A stretch of DNA of 18,734 bases, from assembly GCA_964624635.1 (NCBI GenBank), contig CAZUXM010000053.1, positions 1-18,734 on the forward strand, written 5' to 3'. Both the position numbers and the translations under genes were made by a program. This DNA is from JANWKQ01 sp964624635. GTDB lineage: Bacteria > Bacteroidota > Bacteroidia > CAIKAF01. Each line of letters opens with the position of its first letter. Position 1 is the stretch's first letter. The notes under the pieces are model-generated. The model had not been told where the DNA came from. It was given only the letters and a program-made list of their open reading frames with translations, and made no database searches. Below are positions 6,353-14,301 of the stretch, piece after piece.

Positions 6353-9300
6353 ATGATAAGAACGATTGCTATCCTATTGTCCTTCCTTTTCCTAACAACT
6401 ATACATGCACAAAGCCGTTATTCGTTTGTTGAGAATAAGGGGCAATGGCAGGGTGATTTTTTATTCAGAGCTGATATTCCCGGTGGGGCCATGTTTCTTG
6501 AAAATACGGGTATCACATACCATCTAATTAACTTAGAGGAATGGCATGATATGCATGGTAAAAATAATTCCCCAAATATTGATCCGATTATTAAAGGGCA
6601 TGTGATTAAAGTAAATTTTTTAGGAGCTCATAACCCCGAGAGAATAGTACAAGAAGATCAACAATTGAATTACAATAATTATTATCTGGGCAATGATCCT
6701 ACCAAATGGGTATCAAAATTACACCCACATGGAACTGTTATCATGAAAAATGTTTGGAGTGGGGTAGATGTAAAATATTATAATTCCNNNNNNNNNNNNN
6801 NNNNNNNAAATATGATATCATAGCATCACCAGGCTCGGATATTAGTAAAGTAAAATTAGCCTACAATGGGGCCGATAAATTGATACTTAAAGATGAAAGT
6901 CTGGTCATTACTACTTCATTAGGCGATATCATTGAGGAAAAGCCATTCGCTTATCAGTTGATTAATAATGAAAAGATAGAAATTGGCAGTAAATACATTT
7001 TGGTTAACAATGTACTTCAGTACAAACTGGAGCAGCCTGTTGATCCTAGTCTTCCAATTATTATAGACCCTACACTTATTTTTGCTTCCTATTCAGGTTC
7101 AACAGCCGATAATTTTGGAATGACGGCTACCTATGACTTACAAGGCAATTTATATGCAGGAGGAACTTCTTACGGGCCCGGATATCCGGTTACAGTAGGC
7201 GCTTATCAAACTACAGCTACTGCAGGAGTTGCTACAGGAATAACGGATGTTGCCATCAGTAAATTCAGTGCTGATGGAACCAGTCTTATTTATTCAACCT
7301 ATTTGGGTGGTGGAACAACCACTACCGGAGCTGAAACAGTAAATAGTATGATTGTAACTACCAATAACGAACTTTGTTTATTTGGTATAACTGGATCCAA
7401 TAATTTTCCGGTTAGCACAGGAGCATACGATACTACTTTTGCCGGTGGACCAGCCGTAAATTTAAGTACCAATATTGGAGTAAATTTTACAGCAGGAACT
7501 GATTTGTACGTAACTAAGTTTTCATCTGATGGGTCTGCATTGATAGGGTCTACTTACATTGGAGGAACTTCATCAGATGGATTAAATTATAACAATGATT
7601 TAGGATATTATGATTTATGCGTTAACTATGGAGATCAATTTAGAGGAGAAATATTTTTAGACTCCAACGATAATATTTATGTAACCACTACTACCAGATC
7701 TACAGATTTCCCAACAGTAAATCCTTACCAAGCTTCTTTATCAGGTGCTCAGGATGCAGTTATTTTTAAACTGAATCCTACCTGTAGTAATTTATTGTAT
7801 TCTACTTATTTAGGAGGATCAGGTAAGGATGCTGGTTACGGAATTAAGGTAGTTAAAAACGATGAAGTGTATGTTACGGGAGGAACCACCTCTATTGATT
7901 TTCCAACTGATTCAACGGCATATCAACCTGCTTTTGCAGGAGGTACGGCAGATGCATTTATAATAAAACTGGATTCATTAGGAAGTAATTTATTGGCATC
8001 CACCTTACTTGGTACCAATGCCTATGATCAAAGTTATTTTATTGAAGTTGATGTGGATGAAGATGTATATGTGTATGGACAAACGCTTAATCCGGCTACC
8101 TTTCCAACACTCAATACCAGTTTTGTAAATCCTAACAGCNNNNNNNNNNCCAAATTCGGTAATGATAATGGAACCATTAATATTTGCCCTACCGCTTTTT
8201 TAGTTGATTTCTGTGAGAACATATACATATCAGGTTGGGGTGCTAATATATTAACGGTAACACCACTAACAGGTATGCCGGTATCCGTGGATGCTATGCA
8301 ACCATCCAGCGGAGATGGATATAATTTTTATTTAGCAGTATTTGAAACGGACATGAATTCTATGTATTATGGCAGTTATTTTGGTGGGGCTACCAGTAGA
8401 GAACACGTGGATGGAGGAACTTCACGTTTTGATAAAAACGGGGTAGTATACCAGGCGGTTTGTGCAGGTTGCGGTTCAAACGATGATTTCCCTACCACCC
8501 CAGGAGTATGGAGTAATACAAACAATAGTGGAAATTGTAATAATGGATTGTTTAAATTTCAGTTCAATTTTGCAGGAGTACAAGCTAATTTCCTGGCACC
8601 TGATTCTATTTGTTTAAATTATGAAGTAGCTTTTACCAATACCTCCAGCGGAAATATCAATTATTATCATTGGGATTTTGGTGATGGAAATACCTCTAAT
8701 CTGGCAAATCCTACTCATACGTATACTGTTCCCGGAACCTATCTAATTGAGTTGATAGTGGAAGATACCAGTTTATCTACTTGTATTTCTATTGATACAG
8801 CTTACCGAGTAATTAAAATCATCGATGGCGACCAAACCGTTACCATGCCTGATATTCCAATCTGTCAGGGAGAATCAGTAAATATTGGAATACCTAATAC
8901 CCCTACACATATTTATACCTGGACCCCCTCCAGTTTTTTGAGTAGCAGCACTGTTTCAGATCCTGTATCCACGCCACCAGCAACCATTACCTATACCTTA
9001 TTTATAGATGATGGTACTTGTATTGATACTGTATATAGAGAAGTAATTGTTGACCCACCACCTGTTGCGGATTTTGATTATACTTCTTATGTATCATGCC
9101 ATGGAGTAAGTTTGGTATTAAATAATTTATCTACCGGTTCAGATAGTATCCGATATTTTTTAAATGGAATACCACTTGCACCCGGAGAAGACAGTATTAG
9201 TTTGAACTGGTCAAGTTCATACATCATTACCTTATGGGTTTACAATGGAGAGTGTACAGATTCTGCATCACTTAGTTTTAGCTCAGGCAATTTTGGGGAT

Positions 9301-9582
9301 TTGTTTGATTTAACCATGCCTAATGTATTTACCCCTTTTACAACCGCAGGGTTGAATGATGATTTTTGTCCCATTGGATTAAATGGAGAGTATTGTTATA
9401 GGTTGCATATATACAATCGATGGGGAGTAGAAATATGGGATAGTGAAATTGATGAGCCTTGTTGGGATGGGAGGCACAAGGATACCGACAACAATGCCGT
9501 TGACGGAATATATTATTATGTACTTGAGTTTTTAGGGGGTGATCAGGCAGGATTTTTCCATTTAATCAGCCATGTTGATTAA
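6353..9582 (+). CDS. SBBP-repeat/PKD protein with type B gliding-motility C-terminal domain (two gaps)
   Basis: Large exported protein, about 1,080 residues as assembled, probably secreted by the type IX system and surface-attached or released. A signal peptide (MIRTIAILLSFLFLTTIHAQ) precedes a DUF7948-like N-terminal domain beginning YSFVENKGQWQGDFLF. SBBP beta-propeller-type repeats follow, with recurring STYLGG and KFSADGTSLIYSTYLGG-like units, then the segment PTAFLVDFCENIYISGWG. Next come a PKD domain (YYHWDFGDGNTSNLANPTHT), a second Ig-like domain (CQGESVNIGIPN), and a CHU_C/gliding-motility C-terminal domain (MPNVFTPFTTAGLNDDF, LHIYNRWGVEIWDSE, CWDGRHKDTDNNAVDGIYYY). The gaps at 6788-6807 and 8140-8149 lie inside the gene. 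The first changes frame because its length is not a multiple of three. The stop overlaps the convergent dehydratase gene by four bases. Ligand or adhesive role is unknown. Confidence 0.9.
6788..6807. other. Assembly gap of 20 Ns inside the SBBP-repeat gene
   Basis: The left flank ends on a codon boundary (VKYYNS) and the right flank resumes with AAA TAT GAT (KYDIIASPGSD) also on a codon boundary. The true missing length must therefore be a multiple of three, so 20 is only an estimate. Homologues have a short linker here, which suggests about six or seven residues are missing. Confidence 0.9.
8140..8149. other. Assembly gap of 10 Ns inside the SBBP-repeat gene
   Basis: The flanks read FVNPNS and KFGNDNGTINICPTAFLVD. 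The frame happens to be preserved across ten Ns plus two bases. From the usual repeat pattern (a KL...S..FST segment before the FG motif) I suspect more than four residues are missing and the Ns are a placeholder. Confidence 0.85.
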
Positions 9583-9821
9583 ATTAAATTTTCTATTGCC
9601 TGCGCCAAATTTCTGTCTTTTTCAGTAATTACATTTCCTGCATCGTGGGTGGAGAGCCGAATGGTTACCCTGTTCCAGCAATTGGTCCATTCAGGGTGGT
9701 GCCCCATTTTTTCAGCTACGAAAGCTACTTTGGTCATAAATCCCCATGCTTGGGTAAAGTCTTTAAAAGTAAATTCTTTTACCAGATGGTTATCAATCTC
9801 TGTCCAATCGGTTTGTTTCAT
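9579..9821 (-). CDS. phhB: 4a-hydroxytetrahydrobiopterin dehydratase (pterin-4a-carbinolamine dehydratase)
   Basis: Dehydrates 4a-hydroxytetrahydropterin formed by aromatic amino acid hydroxylases, so that the pterin cofactor can be recycled. The 80-residue product has the family core: FTFKDFTQAWGFMTKVAFVAEK, the catalytic HHPEW (His-41, His-42), and STHDAG with a following EKD. It is shorter than the classical form of about 100 residues because it lacks the leading helix. An in-frame TAG two codons upstream of the ATG rules out a longer product. Compact versions of this kind are, as I recall, known in Bacteroidota. The start lies 29 bases inside the end of the upstream rhomboid gene on the same strand, suggesting translational coupling. 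No phenylalanine hydroxylase gene is in the window. Confidence 0.93.
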   Translation of the reverse strand: MKQTDWTEIDNHLVKEFTFKDFTQAWGFMTKVAFVAEKMGHHPEWTNCWNRVTIRLSTHDAGNVITEKDRNLAQAIENLI

Positions 9822-10530
9822 AGTCTTCTAGGTTAATTACTTTGTTTTTAGGAACGTATATGTATCGGGTAACAATAATTCCGTTTTCTATTTCTTCTAC
9901 CGGAACCTGTACATATTCTGTATCATCATCTTTTATTTCCCAATCATATTTTTTTCGGGTGGGGAGCTCTTTTTTAAAATACAAACTCATAATAAACCCT
10001 GCAACAAATCCGCTTAAGTGAGCTTCCCAGGAAATATGCCTTTCCATAGGGAATACACCCCAAACAATACTTCCATATAGGAAAACAATTAACAAAGAGA
10101 TGGCAGCGAGTTTATAGTTTTTGCTCCATGCCCCACTAAAAAATATATAAGCAGTAAGGCCATAAACAATACCTGAAGCACCAATATGAAAATCGGGCCG
10201 ACCAATAATCCATGTCCAAAAACCGGACAGCAAATAAATGGTTAGGTACACCCAACCAAAAAACTTACGGTAAAAATGATGCAGAAAAGCAGTTAAAATA
10301 AATATTGGAGTAGAATTACTAATGATATGTTGAAGGTCAGCATGCAAAAAAGGGGAGGTAAATATTCCCCAAAATCTTGATATATTTCTAGGAAGAATCC
10401 CATACTCAGAGAACGATATACCTTGCCATTTTTCTATCCCAAAAACCACCCATGGCATTGCCGTAAAAAGGAATGCGATAATCAGTGAAGAAAATATAGG
10501 AGGGTATTTGTCTTCTTTATTTGGTTGCAT
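9793..10530 (-). CDS. Rhomboid family intramembrane serine protease
   Basis: Cleaves transmembrane substrates within the inner membrane. The 245-residue protein has about six hydrophobic segments between residues 13 and 185. Rhomboid hallmarks are visible: HADLQHIISN (residues 63-72, the HxxxN motif with His-68 and Asn-72), the nucleophile motif GASG (Ser-119) in HIGASGIVYG, and the catalytic histidine His-171 in WEAHLSGFVAGF. Both members of the Ser/His dyad are present, so it should be active. A charged C-terminal tail of about 55 residues (TRKKYDWEIKDDDTEYVQVP onward) is probably cytoplasmic and is unlike classical short rhomboids. It overlaps the downstream dehydratase by 29 bases. A TACATTTA sequence before the start resembles a -7 box with one mismatch. 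Substrates are unknown. Confidence 0.93.
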   Translation of the reverse strand: MQPNKEDKYPPIFSSLIIAFLFTAMPWVVFGIEKWQGISFSEYGILPRNISRFWGIFTSPFLHADLQHIISNSTPIFILTAFLHHFYRKFFGWVYLTIYLLSGFWTWIIGRPDFHIGASGIVYGLTAYIFFSGAWSKNYKLAAISLLIVFLYGSIVWGVFPMERHISWEAHLSGFVAGFIMSLYFKKELPTRKKYDWEIKDDDTEYVQVPVEEIENGIIVTRYIYVPKNKVINLEDYETNRLDRD

Positions 10531-10592
10531 ATGGTATCATAAATGTATTGCCTTTCCATCATTTTTTTTGTTATAGAACTTGAGAATATCTT

Positions 10593-10600
10593 TAATTTTG
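10593..10600 (+). promoter_or_regulatory. -7 promoter box for the ABA4-like gene
   Basis: TAATTTTG matches TAnnTTTG, and TTTG at 10567-10570 lies 22 bases upstream as a possible -33 element. The start codon follows 64 bases later, giving a leader of about 60 bases. Confidence 0.45.
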
Positions 10601-10664
10601 TTAAACTAGCGGTCGTAAACACAATAAAAATATCTCTTTTTAACAACTCGCAAGATTATTTTCA

Positions 10665-11090
10665 ATGAATCCCCAAATTTTATTCATCCTTTTTAGTGCA
10701 TTGGCATTTATATGTTGGATTCCTTTATTGGCCATTCCATATCATAAATTCACCACTAAATATGTTCAATACTTTGGAGCTCCTATCTTTTTCGCTATTG
10801 TGTACATTATTTGTTTTACTTATACTGTAATCGTTGCTGATAGCTTCTCAGTAAATGCTGGCATATTGGATTATGTCATCAAAATGTTTCAAGGGTCATG
10901 GGGGTTCTTAACAGGTTGGGTACATTATTTATGCTTTGATCTGGTAGTGGGCTCTTATATGGTGATAGGAGCTAAAAAGATACAGTTAAACAAAGGAATA
11001 TTATTTGTTTGTTTATTACTCACTTTTATGGCAGGTCCTATAGGCTTTTTGATTTTCAGGGCCATTAAACTTTCAAAAAGTCGTAACTAA
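10665..11090 (+). CDS. ABA4-like family membrane protein
   Basis: A 141-residue integral membrane protein with four predicted helices (about residues 3-24, 36-58, 80-103 and 110-132). The block GWVHYLCFDLVVGSYM followed by LLLTFMAGPIGFLIF matches the ABA4-like (DUF4281) pattern W-x-H-x(3)-FDL-x-VG ... TFM-x-GP-x-G. ABA4 in plants is needed for neoxanthin formation. Some bacterial relatives occur near carotenoid genes, but no carotenoid gene is visible here, so the role is open. The start ATG follows a plausible promoter, and no other in-frame start gives a better N-terminal helix. It is transcribed divergently from the rhomboid gene. Family assignment is from motif recognition only. Confidence 0.72.
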   Translation: MNPQILFILFSALAFICWIPLLAIPYHKFTTKYVQYFGAPIFFAIVYIICFTYTVIVADSFSVNAGILDYVIKMFQGSWGFLTGWVHYLCFDLVVGSYMVIGAKKIQLNKGILFVCLLLTFMAGPIGFLIFRAIKLSKSRN

Positions 11091-11119
11091 TTATTATATT
11101 TATTCATATTCGTCTAGAT

Positions 11120-12328
11120 ATGAAAAAAGTACTGGCTATTATAAGTTTGAGTATTTTATCCAATGTTTACTCTCAGATTAGTTTACTAAAAACTATTGAT
11201 TTAGAATATCCTATATGCAGAATAGTGCATTTCCCTAAATGTGGTGATTCCCCATTATATCTATGTAAAAAAACAGAGGATGTATTTATTGTAGTAAATG
11301 GAACAGCTAAGCTGGAAATCTCGAAAAATGAGAATTTATTATTTGCTGATAATACGCAGTTATTTACATCCCTTTATACTGAAGATAAGATTACGATTAA
11401 AAAATATCTAAAAAAATCATCAGAATACCAAGTCATAAAAGAAATTTCATTGCCTAAAAAAGTGGCAGATAAAAACTACTATTTGGATATAGAAATTACC
11501 AATGATCATCTCTTTTATTTTGCCCATCAACCCAATACTGTATCAAAACCACATGATGCTTCTATTGACTTTTACGATGATAACCTCAATAAAGTATTTT
11601 CAATAAAAGAAGATTTATCCATATATAATATCCATTGTTTTGGTATGGATAGTATATTGGTTTTAAAAGAGTATGTCTATGAAAAAACACTTACTACTCA
11701 TTTGTACAATCATAGCGGTAAACTACTAAAAGAAGAATCATTCCAACTTGAATTTAAACCAAGTACTCAATCTACTGTCAATGATTTTTTAAAAAACGAC
11801 GGAATAATATTTACTTTGGAGCAAACAGACACCCCAAAAACACATGTAATTAAGTTTGATCATTCCGGTAAAATGTTGTGGGATGATGTTATTCCTCAAC
11901 ATTATTACGGTTTTTCTGAGTTTGATGAACACCTTATTTCTTATGGTGGAGGGGATTTTTTATCACCCGACTATAAATTAATATTTATTGATGAATCAAA
12001 AGGTAAGTTAGATAAAGTGGTAGACCTTAAAAAATACTATACTGATTTTATTAATGAAAAAAAGTTATCTGTTAATGACCACTCATTTATTCCATTTGCT
12101 TTTAATGTGAACCCAGAACATACCTGGATATCATTTATGATGAGTATTTATACCACAAAAGGGAAAAATATTGATGCTGACCGAATCCTGATATTCCATG
12201 GTGAAAATGAGATCCAAACATTAGATATCCAGCTTACCGGTAATGAGCATCCTAAAGTAGTACCCACGGATAATAATCATTTAATTGTAGGAATAGGAAA
12301 GAAGGTGTTTATTTATAAAGTGAAGTAG
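11120..12328 (+). CDS. Secreted protein of unknown function
   Basis: A 402-residue protein with an N-terminal signal peptide (MKKVLAIISLSILSNVYSQ). I do not recognise the family. The remainder has alternating short strands with repeated phrases such as HVIKFDHSGKMLWDD, IDFYDDNLNKVFSIKED and LYNHSGKLLKEESF, which read like blades of a beta-propeller. There is no lipobox, no transmembrane helix after the signal, and no recognisable type IX C-terminal signal, so a soluble periplasmic location is likely. It starts 29 bases after the ABA4-like gene. A TATATTTA sequence 17 bases before the ATG resembles a -7 box with one mismatch, so it may have its own promoter. It converges with the gene ending at 12381. 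Confidence 0.8.
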   Translation: MKKVLAIISLSILSNVYSQISLLKTIDLEYPICRIVHFPKCGDSPLYLCKKTEDVFIVVNGTAKLEISKNENLLFADNTQLFTSLYTEDKITIKKYLKKSSEYQVIKEISLPKKVADKNYYLDIEITNDHLFYFAHQPNTVSKPHDASIDFYDDNLNKVFSIKEDLSIYNIHCFGMDSILVLKEYVYEKTLTTHLYNHSGKLLKEESFQLEFKPSTQSTVNDFLKNDGIIFTLEQTDTPKTHVIKFDHSGKMLWDDVIPQHYYGFSEFDEHLISYGGGDFLSPDYKLIFIDESKGKLDKVVDLKKYYTDFINEKKLSVNDHSFIPFAFNVNPEHTWISFMMSIYTTKGKNIDADRILIFHGENEIQTLDIQLTGNEHPKVVPTDNNHLIVGIGKKVFIYKVK

Positions 12329-12331
12329 AAT

Positions 12332-12361
12332 GAGGTACAGTACATTGATGCACTATACCTC
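12332..12361. terminator. Hairpin between convergent genes
   Basis: GAGGTACAGT (12332-12341) and ACTATACCTC (12352-12361) pair over ten positions with one mismatch around a ten-base loop, four bases after the stop of the gene ending at 12328. The position between convergent genes suits a shared terminator. Neither side has a proper T-tract, so an intrinsic terminator is uncertain. Confidence 0.4.
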
Positions 12362-12380
12362 CCATTTAGGTAATGTTTGG

Positions 12381-12848
12381 TTAGTTAGGTGTAAAACTGT
12401 AGAATATATCAGTTACTATACTTGAGGCACTTTCGTTATAAGAGCACCATACATAAAGTCCAATATCAGTATAATCAGGGTCAACCAATAACCATAACAT
12501 TACATGGAAACCTTGATAATATCCACCTACCATTACTCCCCAATACCTGTTTAAATCGGCAAGTTCCCAATAATCACCATCTACTGTAACGCCATTACTT
12601 TCTACCCATTTAGCCAATGATGTTTTCATTTTTGAATAAGTCATATCACTTACCTTTTGTGGATATATAGATAGGTTAATGTCTTTATTTCCGGCTGAAA
12701 AAGCTTCTCCTGTATTTGTTTTTACCTCAAAGTCATAAGGCACCTTGAATTTAGTCTTGTATGAATCCCAGGTCCATGTTTGCATGTCCTGTGCTATTAG
12801 TTGTGTACTACAAACGATTATAAAAAATAAAACAGATTTAATTTTCAT
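12381..12848 (-). CDS. Small secreted protein of unknown function, putative regulon member
   Basis: A 155-residue protein with a signal peptide (MKIKSVLFFIIVCSTQLIAQ). The mature part of about 135 residues is rich in Trp and Tyr (TWTWDSYKTKF, YWELADLNRYWGVMVGGYYQ, LLVDPDYTDIGLYVWCSY). It has no motif I can name. Its form suggests a compact alpha/beta periplasmic domain. It has a strong promoter box (TAATTTTG, 12884-12877) with one of the three 18-base dyads exactly 21 bases further upstream, the same layout as for the response-regulator operon. I infer that the regulator encoded at 17304-17957 controls it. The dyad lies across the stop codon of the preceding frameshifted gene. Confidence 0.78.
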   Translation of the reverse strand: MKIKSVLFFIIVCSTQLIAQDMQTWTWDSYKTKFKVPYDFEVKTNTGEAFSAGNKDINLSIYPQKVSDMTYSKMKTSLAKWVESNGVTVDGDYWELADLNRYWGVMVGGYYQGFHVMLWLLVDPDYTDIGLYVWCSYNESASSIVTDIFYSFTPN

Positions 12849-12876
12849 GTTAATATGATTAATATTATGTTGAATA

Positions 12877-12923
12877 CAAAATTATAATGGTTGTTATTTA
12901 GAAACATCAGTGTAAGCACTGAT
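12877..12923 (-). promoter_or_regulatory. Dyad operator plus -7 box, copy 1
   Basis: On the minus strand the dyad ATCAGTGCTTACACTGAT (12923-12906) is a perfect 7-bp inverted repeat with a four-base centre. After exactly 21 bases comes TAATTTTG (12884-12877), an exact TAnnTTTG box, and 28 bases later the ATG of the secreted protein gene. No TTTG -33 element lies between them. The dyad centre falls near -42 from the expected transcription start, where class II activators bind. The dyad includes the TGA stop (12909-12907) of the upstream frameshifted gene. Confidence 0.7.
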
Positions 12924-13463
12924 TTTTAGGGTATGTAATTTTAATACAGATCCCATGGTTATTGGCGGTAAAATAAAACGGATTACCTAACTGCTCAACA
13001 AGGCTTTTTTTATGTTTAGGTAACGGTTCATTTAAATCAAACAGTAATATAAGAACCGAAGTTTTCTCATAAACTTCAACAATTAATTTTTTTGATGGAA
13101 AATGAGCTGATACATACTCGAAAACAGAAGTGCAAATATTAAATACCAGTTGTTCGGTTTCAATAGGAATAATTAAACATGCAGAATGGTTTTTGATTTG
13201 AAGACATAAATTATTTTTATTTAGATGAAAAGCTTTATGAATGATATCATATACATTTAAATAAGCTAATGCCTTGTTGGGAGTTGCAACCAAAGCTGCA
13301 TTTAATTGTTCAGATATCCCTTTGGTATTTTTAATTCCAGTTGTTCATTTTTTAAGAGAATATTGGTATTTAATTTCCTGGTTTTTAATGTTCTTTGAGT
13401 ATTTAGAAATAGGGTAATAACCACACCAATAAAAACAAGAATTATAAGCAGGTATATCATCAT
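12907..13463 (-). pseudogene. Frameshifted membrane-anchored protein with degenerate kinase ATPase-like domain
   Basis: Two overlapping frames appear to be one gene. The first starts at the ATG at 13463 (MMIYLLIILVFIGVVITLFL, one membrane helix, then a charged helical segment) and stops at 13304-13302 after 53 residues. The second is open from 13344 to the stop at 12907. One extra base in the A5 run (T5 on the plus strand, 13328-13332) would fuse them into 185 residues. Residues about 66-182 of the fusion resemble a histidine-kinase ATPase domain: LNVYDIIHKAF, IETEQLVFNICTSVFEYV at the N-box position (Asn-109), FDLNEP where DxGxG is expected, and GNPFYFTANNHGICIKI like the G2 region. The ATP-binding residues are mostly lost, and no phosphoacceptor His motif is seen. 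It sits 26 bases after the second lipoprotein. A sequencing error or true decay cannot be told apart. Confidence 0.6.
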
Positions 13464-13489
13464 TATTATATTGGTGTGGAAACAAATGA

Positions 13490-13867
13490 TTATTTATTAA
13501 AACTCATAATAATAGCGTATCCTAAATAATCGCCTGACAGTTGTAAAGAAGTAGTACTAATGCCATCAATGTTATAGGTAGTAACTGCTGAACTATCAGT
13601 GATGATTACGTGAGTAGTGTTGGCCGTATAGGTTGCATTTTGTCCTCCTGATGATTCAGGATATGCATCAGAATAAAATTTAAGACTTCCATCTGATTTA
13701 AAATCCCATACTACGTTGGTAGCTGATGGTATGGTATTGATGGTTTCGGTACCATTTACTTTAAAGCTGGTGGCACCCCACCTACCAACTACAGTAAGTT
13801 GTTGTTTTTCCTGGCACGATATCATCAATACTGCCAGTGTAATGGTGGTAATAATTAGATTTTTCAT
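13490..13867 (-). CDS. Small lipoprotein, tandem paralogue B
   Basis: A 125-residue lipoprotein: signal MKNLIITTITLAVLMISC with lipid-modified Cys-18, followed by QEKQQ. The mature part looks like a small lipocalin-type beta-barrel (VVGRWGATSFKVNG, DFKSDGSLKFYSDAYPESSG, then GQNATYTANTTHVIITDSS), a layout common in Bacteroidota lipocalin-like proteins. It is clearly related to the gene just upstream: the blocks RW-ATS-K-NG, INTIP--TNV, FKSD and YPESSGGQN-TYT align without gaps. Only 15 bases separate the two, so they arose by tandem duplication and are probably co-transcribed from the dyad-associated promoter at 14302-14348. The C-terminal thirds have diverged most. Function is unknown. Confidence 0.82.
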   Translation of the reverse strand: MKNLIITTITLAVLMISCQEKQQLTVVGRWGATSFKVNGTETINTIPSATNVVWDFKSDGSLKFYSDAYPESSGGQNATYTANTTHVIITDSSAVTTYNIDGISTTSLQLSGDYLGYAIIMSFNK

Positions 13868-13882
13868 GATTTTTTGTTGTTA

Positions 13883-14275
13883 TTATAGTTTAGTATAAGT
13901 TGATTCTTCGGTTGATTCTCCGGTCCCTAAATCATAGGTACGCTTTAGTTTAAGGCTTCCGGTAGTTAATTCAACAATGGTGTAGGTATAAGTACCTGAT
14001 GAAGTAGTGGTGGTTACTTCTGAAGCATTTAATGTATATGTTCCGTTCTGTCCTCCTGAGGACTCAGGATATTGGTCAGAAGTTAGTTTGTAAGTGTTGT
14101 CTGATTTAAATTCCTCAATAACATTCGTTGTACCGGGTATTGTATTGATCATTTCAGAACCGTTTATTTTATAGCTGGTTGCTTTCCATCTATTCACTAT
14201 GGCAGGTGTTTTGTTTTCTTCACACGATACCAGAATGAATAACAATAGGGTAGAAGTGATAATTAGTTTTTTCAT
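13883..14275 (-). CDS. Small lipoprotein, tandem paralogue A, putative regulon member
   Basis: A 130-residue lipoprotein: signal peptide MKKLIITSTLLLFILVSC with Cys-18 as the lipidation site. The residues after the cysteine are EENK. In some Bacteroidota, acidic residues just after the lipidated Cys act as a surface-export signal, so exposure on the cell surface is possible. The mature domain (NRWKATSYKINGSEMINTIP, EEFKSDNTYKLTSDQYPESS, GQNGTYTLNASEVTTTTSSG) is lipocalin-like, and its closest visible relative is the downstream paralogue. It is the first gene of a likely three-gene transcript (A, B, frameshifted gene). Its promoter has an exact TACGTTTG box with a dyad 21 bases upstream, so I infer control by the neighbouring two-component system. 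Confidence 0.84.
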   Translation of the reverse strand: MKKLIITSTLLLFILVSCEENKTPAIVNRWKATSYKINGSEMINTIPGTTNVIEEFKSDNTYKLTSDQYPESSGGQNGTYTLNASEVTTTTSSGTYTYTIVELTTGSLKLKRTYDLGTGESTEESTYTKL

Positions 14276-14301
14276 GATATGTTGTTTATGATTTTACATC
14301 A

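Noticed and set aside
7260..8060. Recurrent STYLGG-encoding units as DNA repeats or a CRISPR-like array
   Set aside because: The similarity is at protein level (SBBP repeats) with variable spacing and divergent DNA, so this is ordinary protein repeat structure.
9645..9836. Plus-strand open frames opposite phhB and the rhomboid tail
   Set aside because: They are antisense shadows of well-supported genes with no recognisable product.
13322..13342. Programmed -1 frameshifting in the split gene
   Set aside because: The site reads TTA AAA with only five As. It is not a canonical slippery heptamer, and I saw no clear stimulatory structure. A homopolymer error or simple mutation is more likely.
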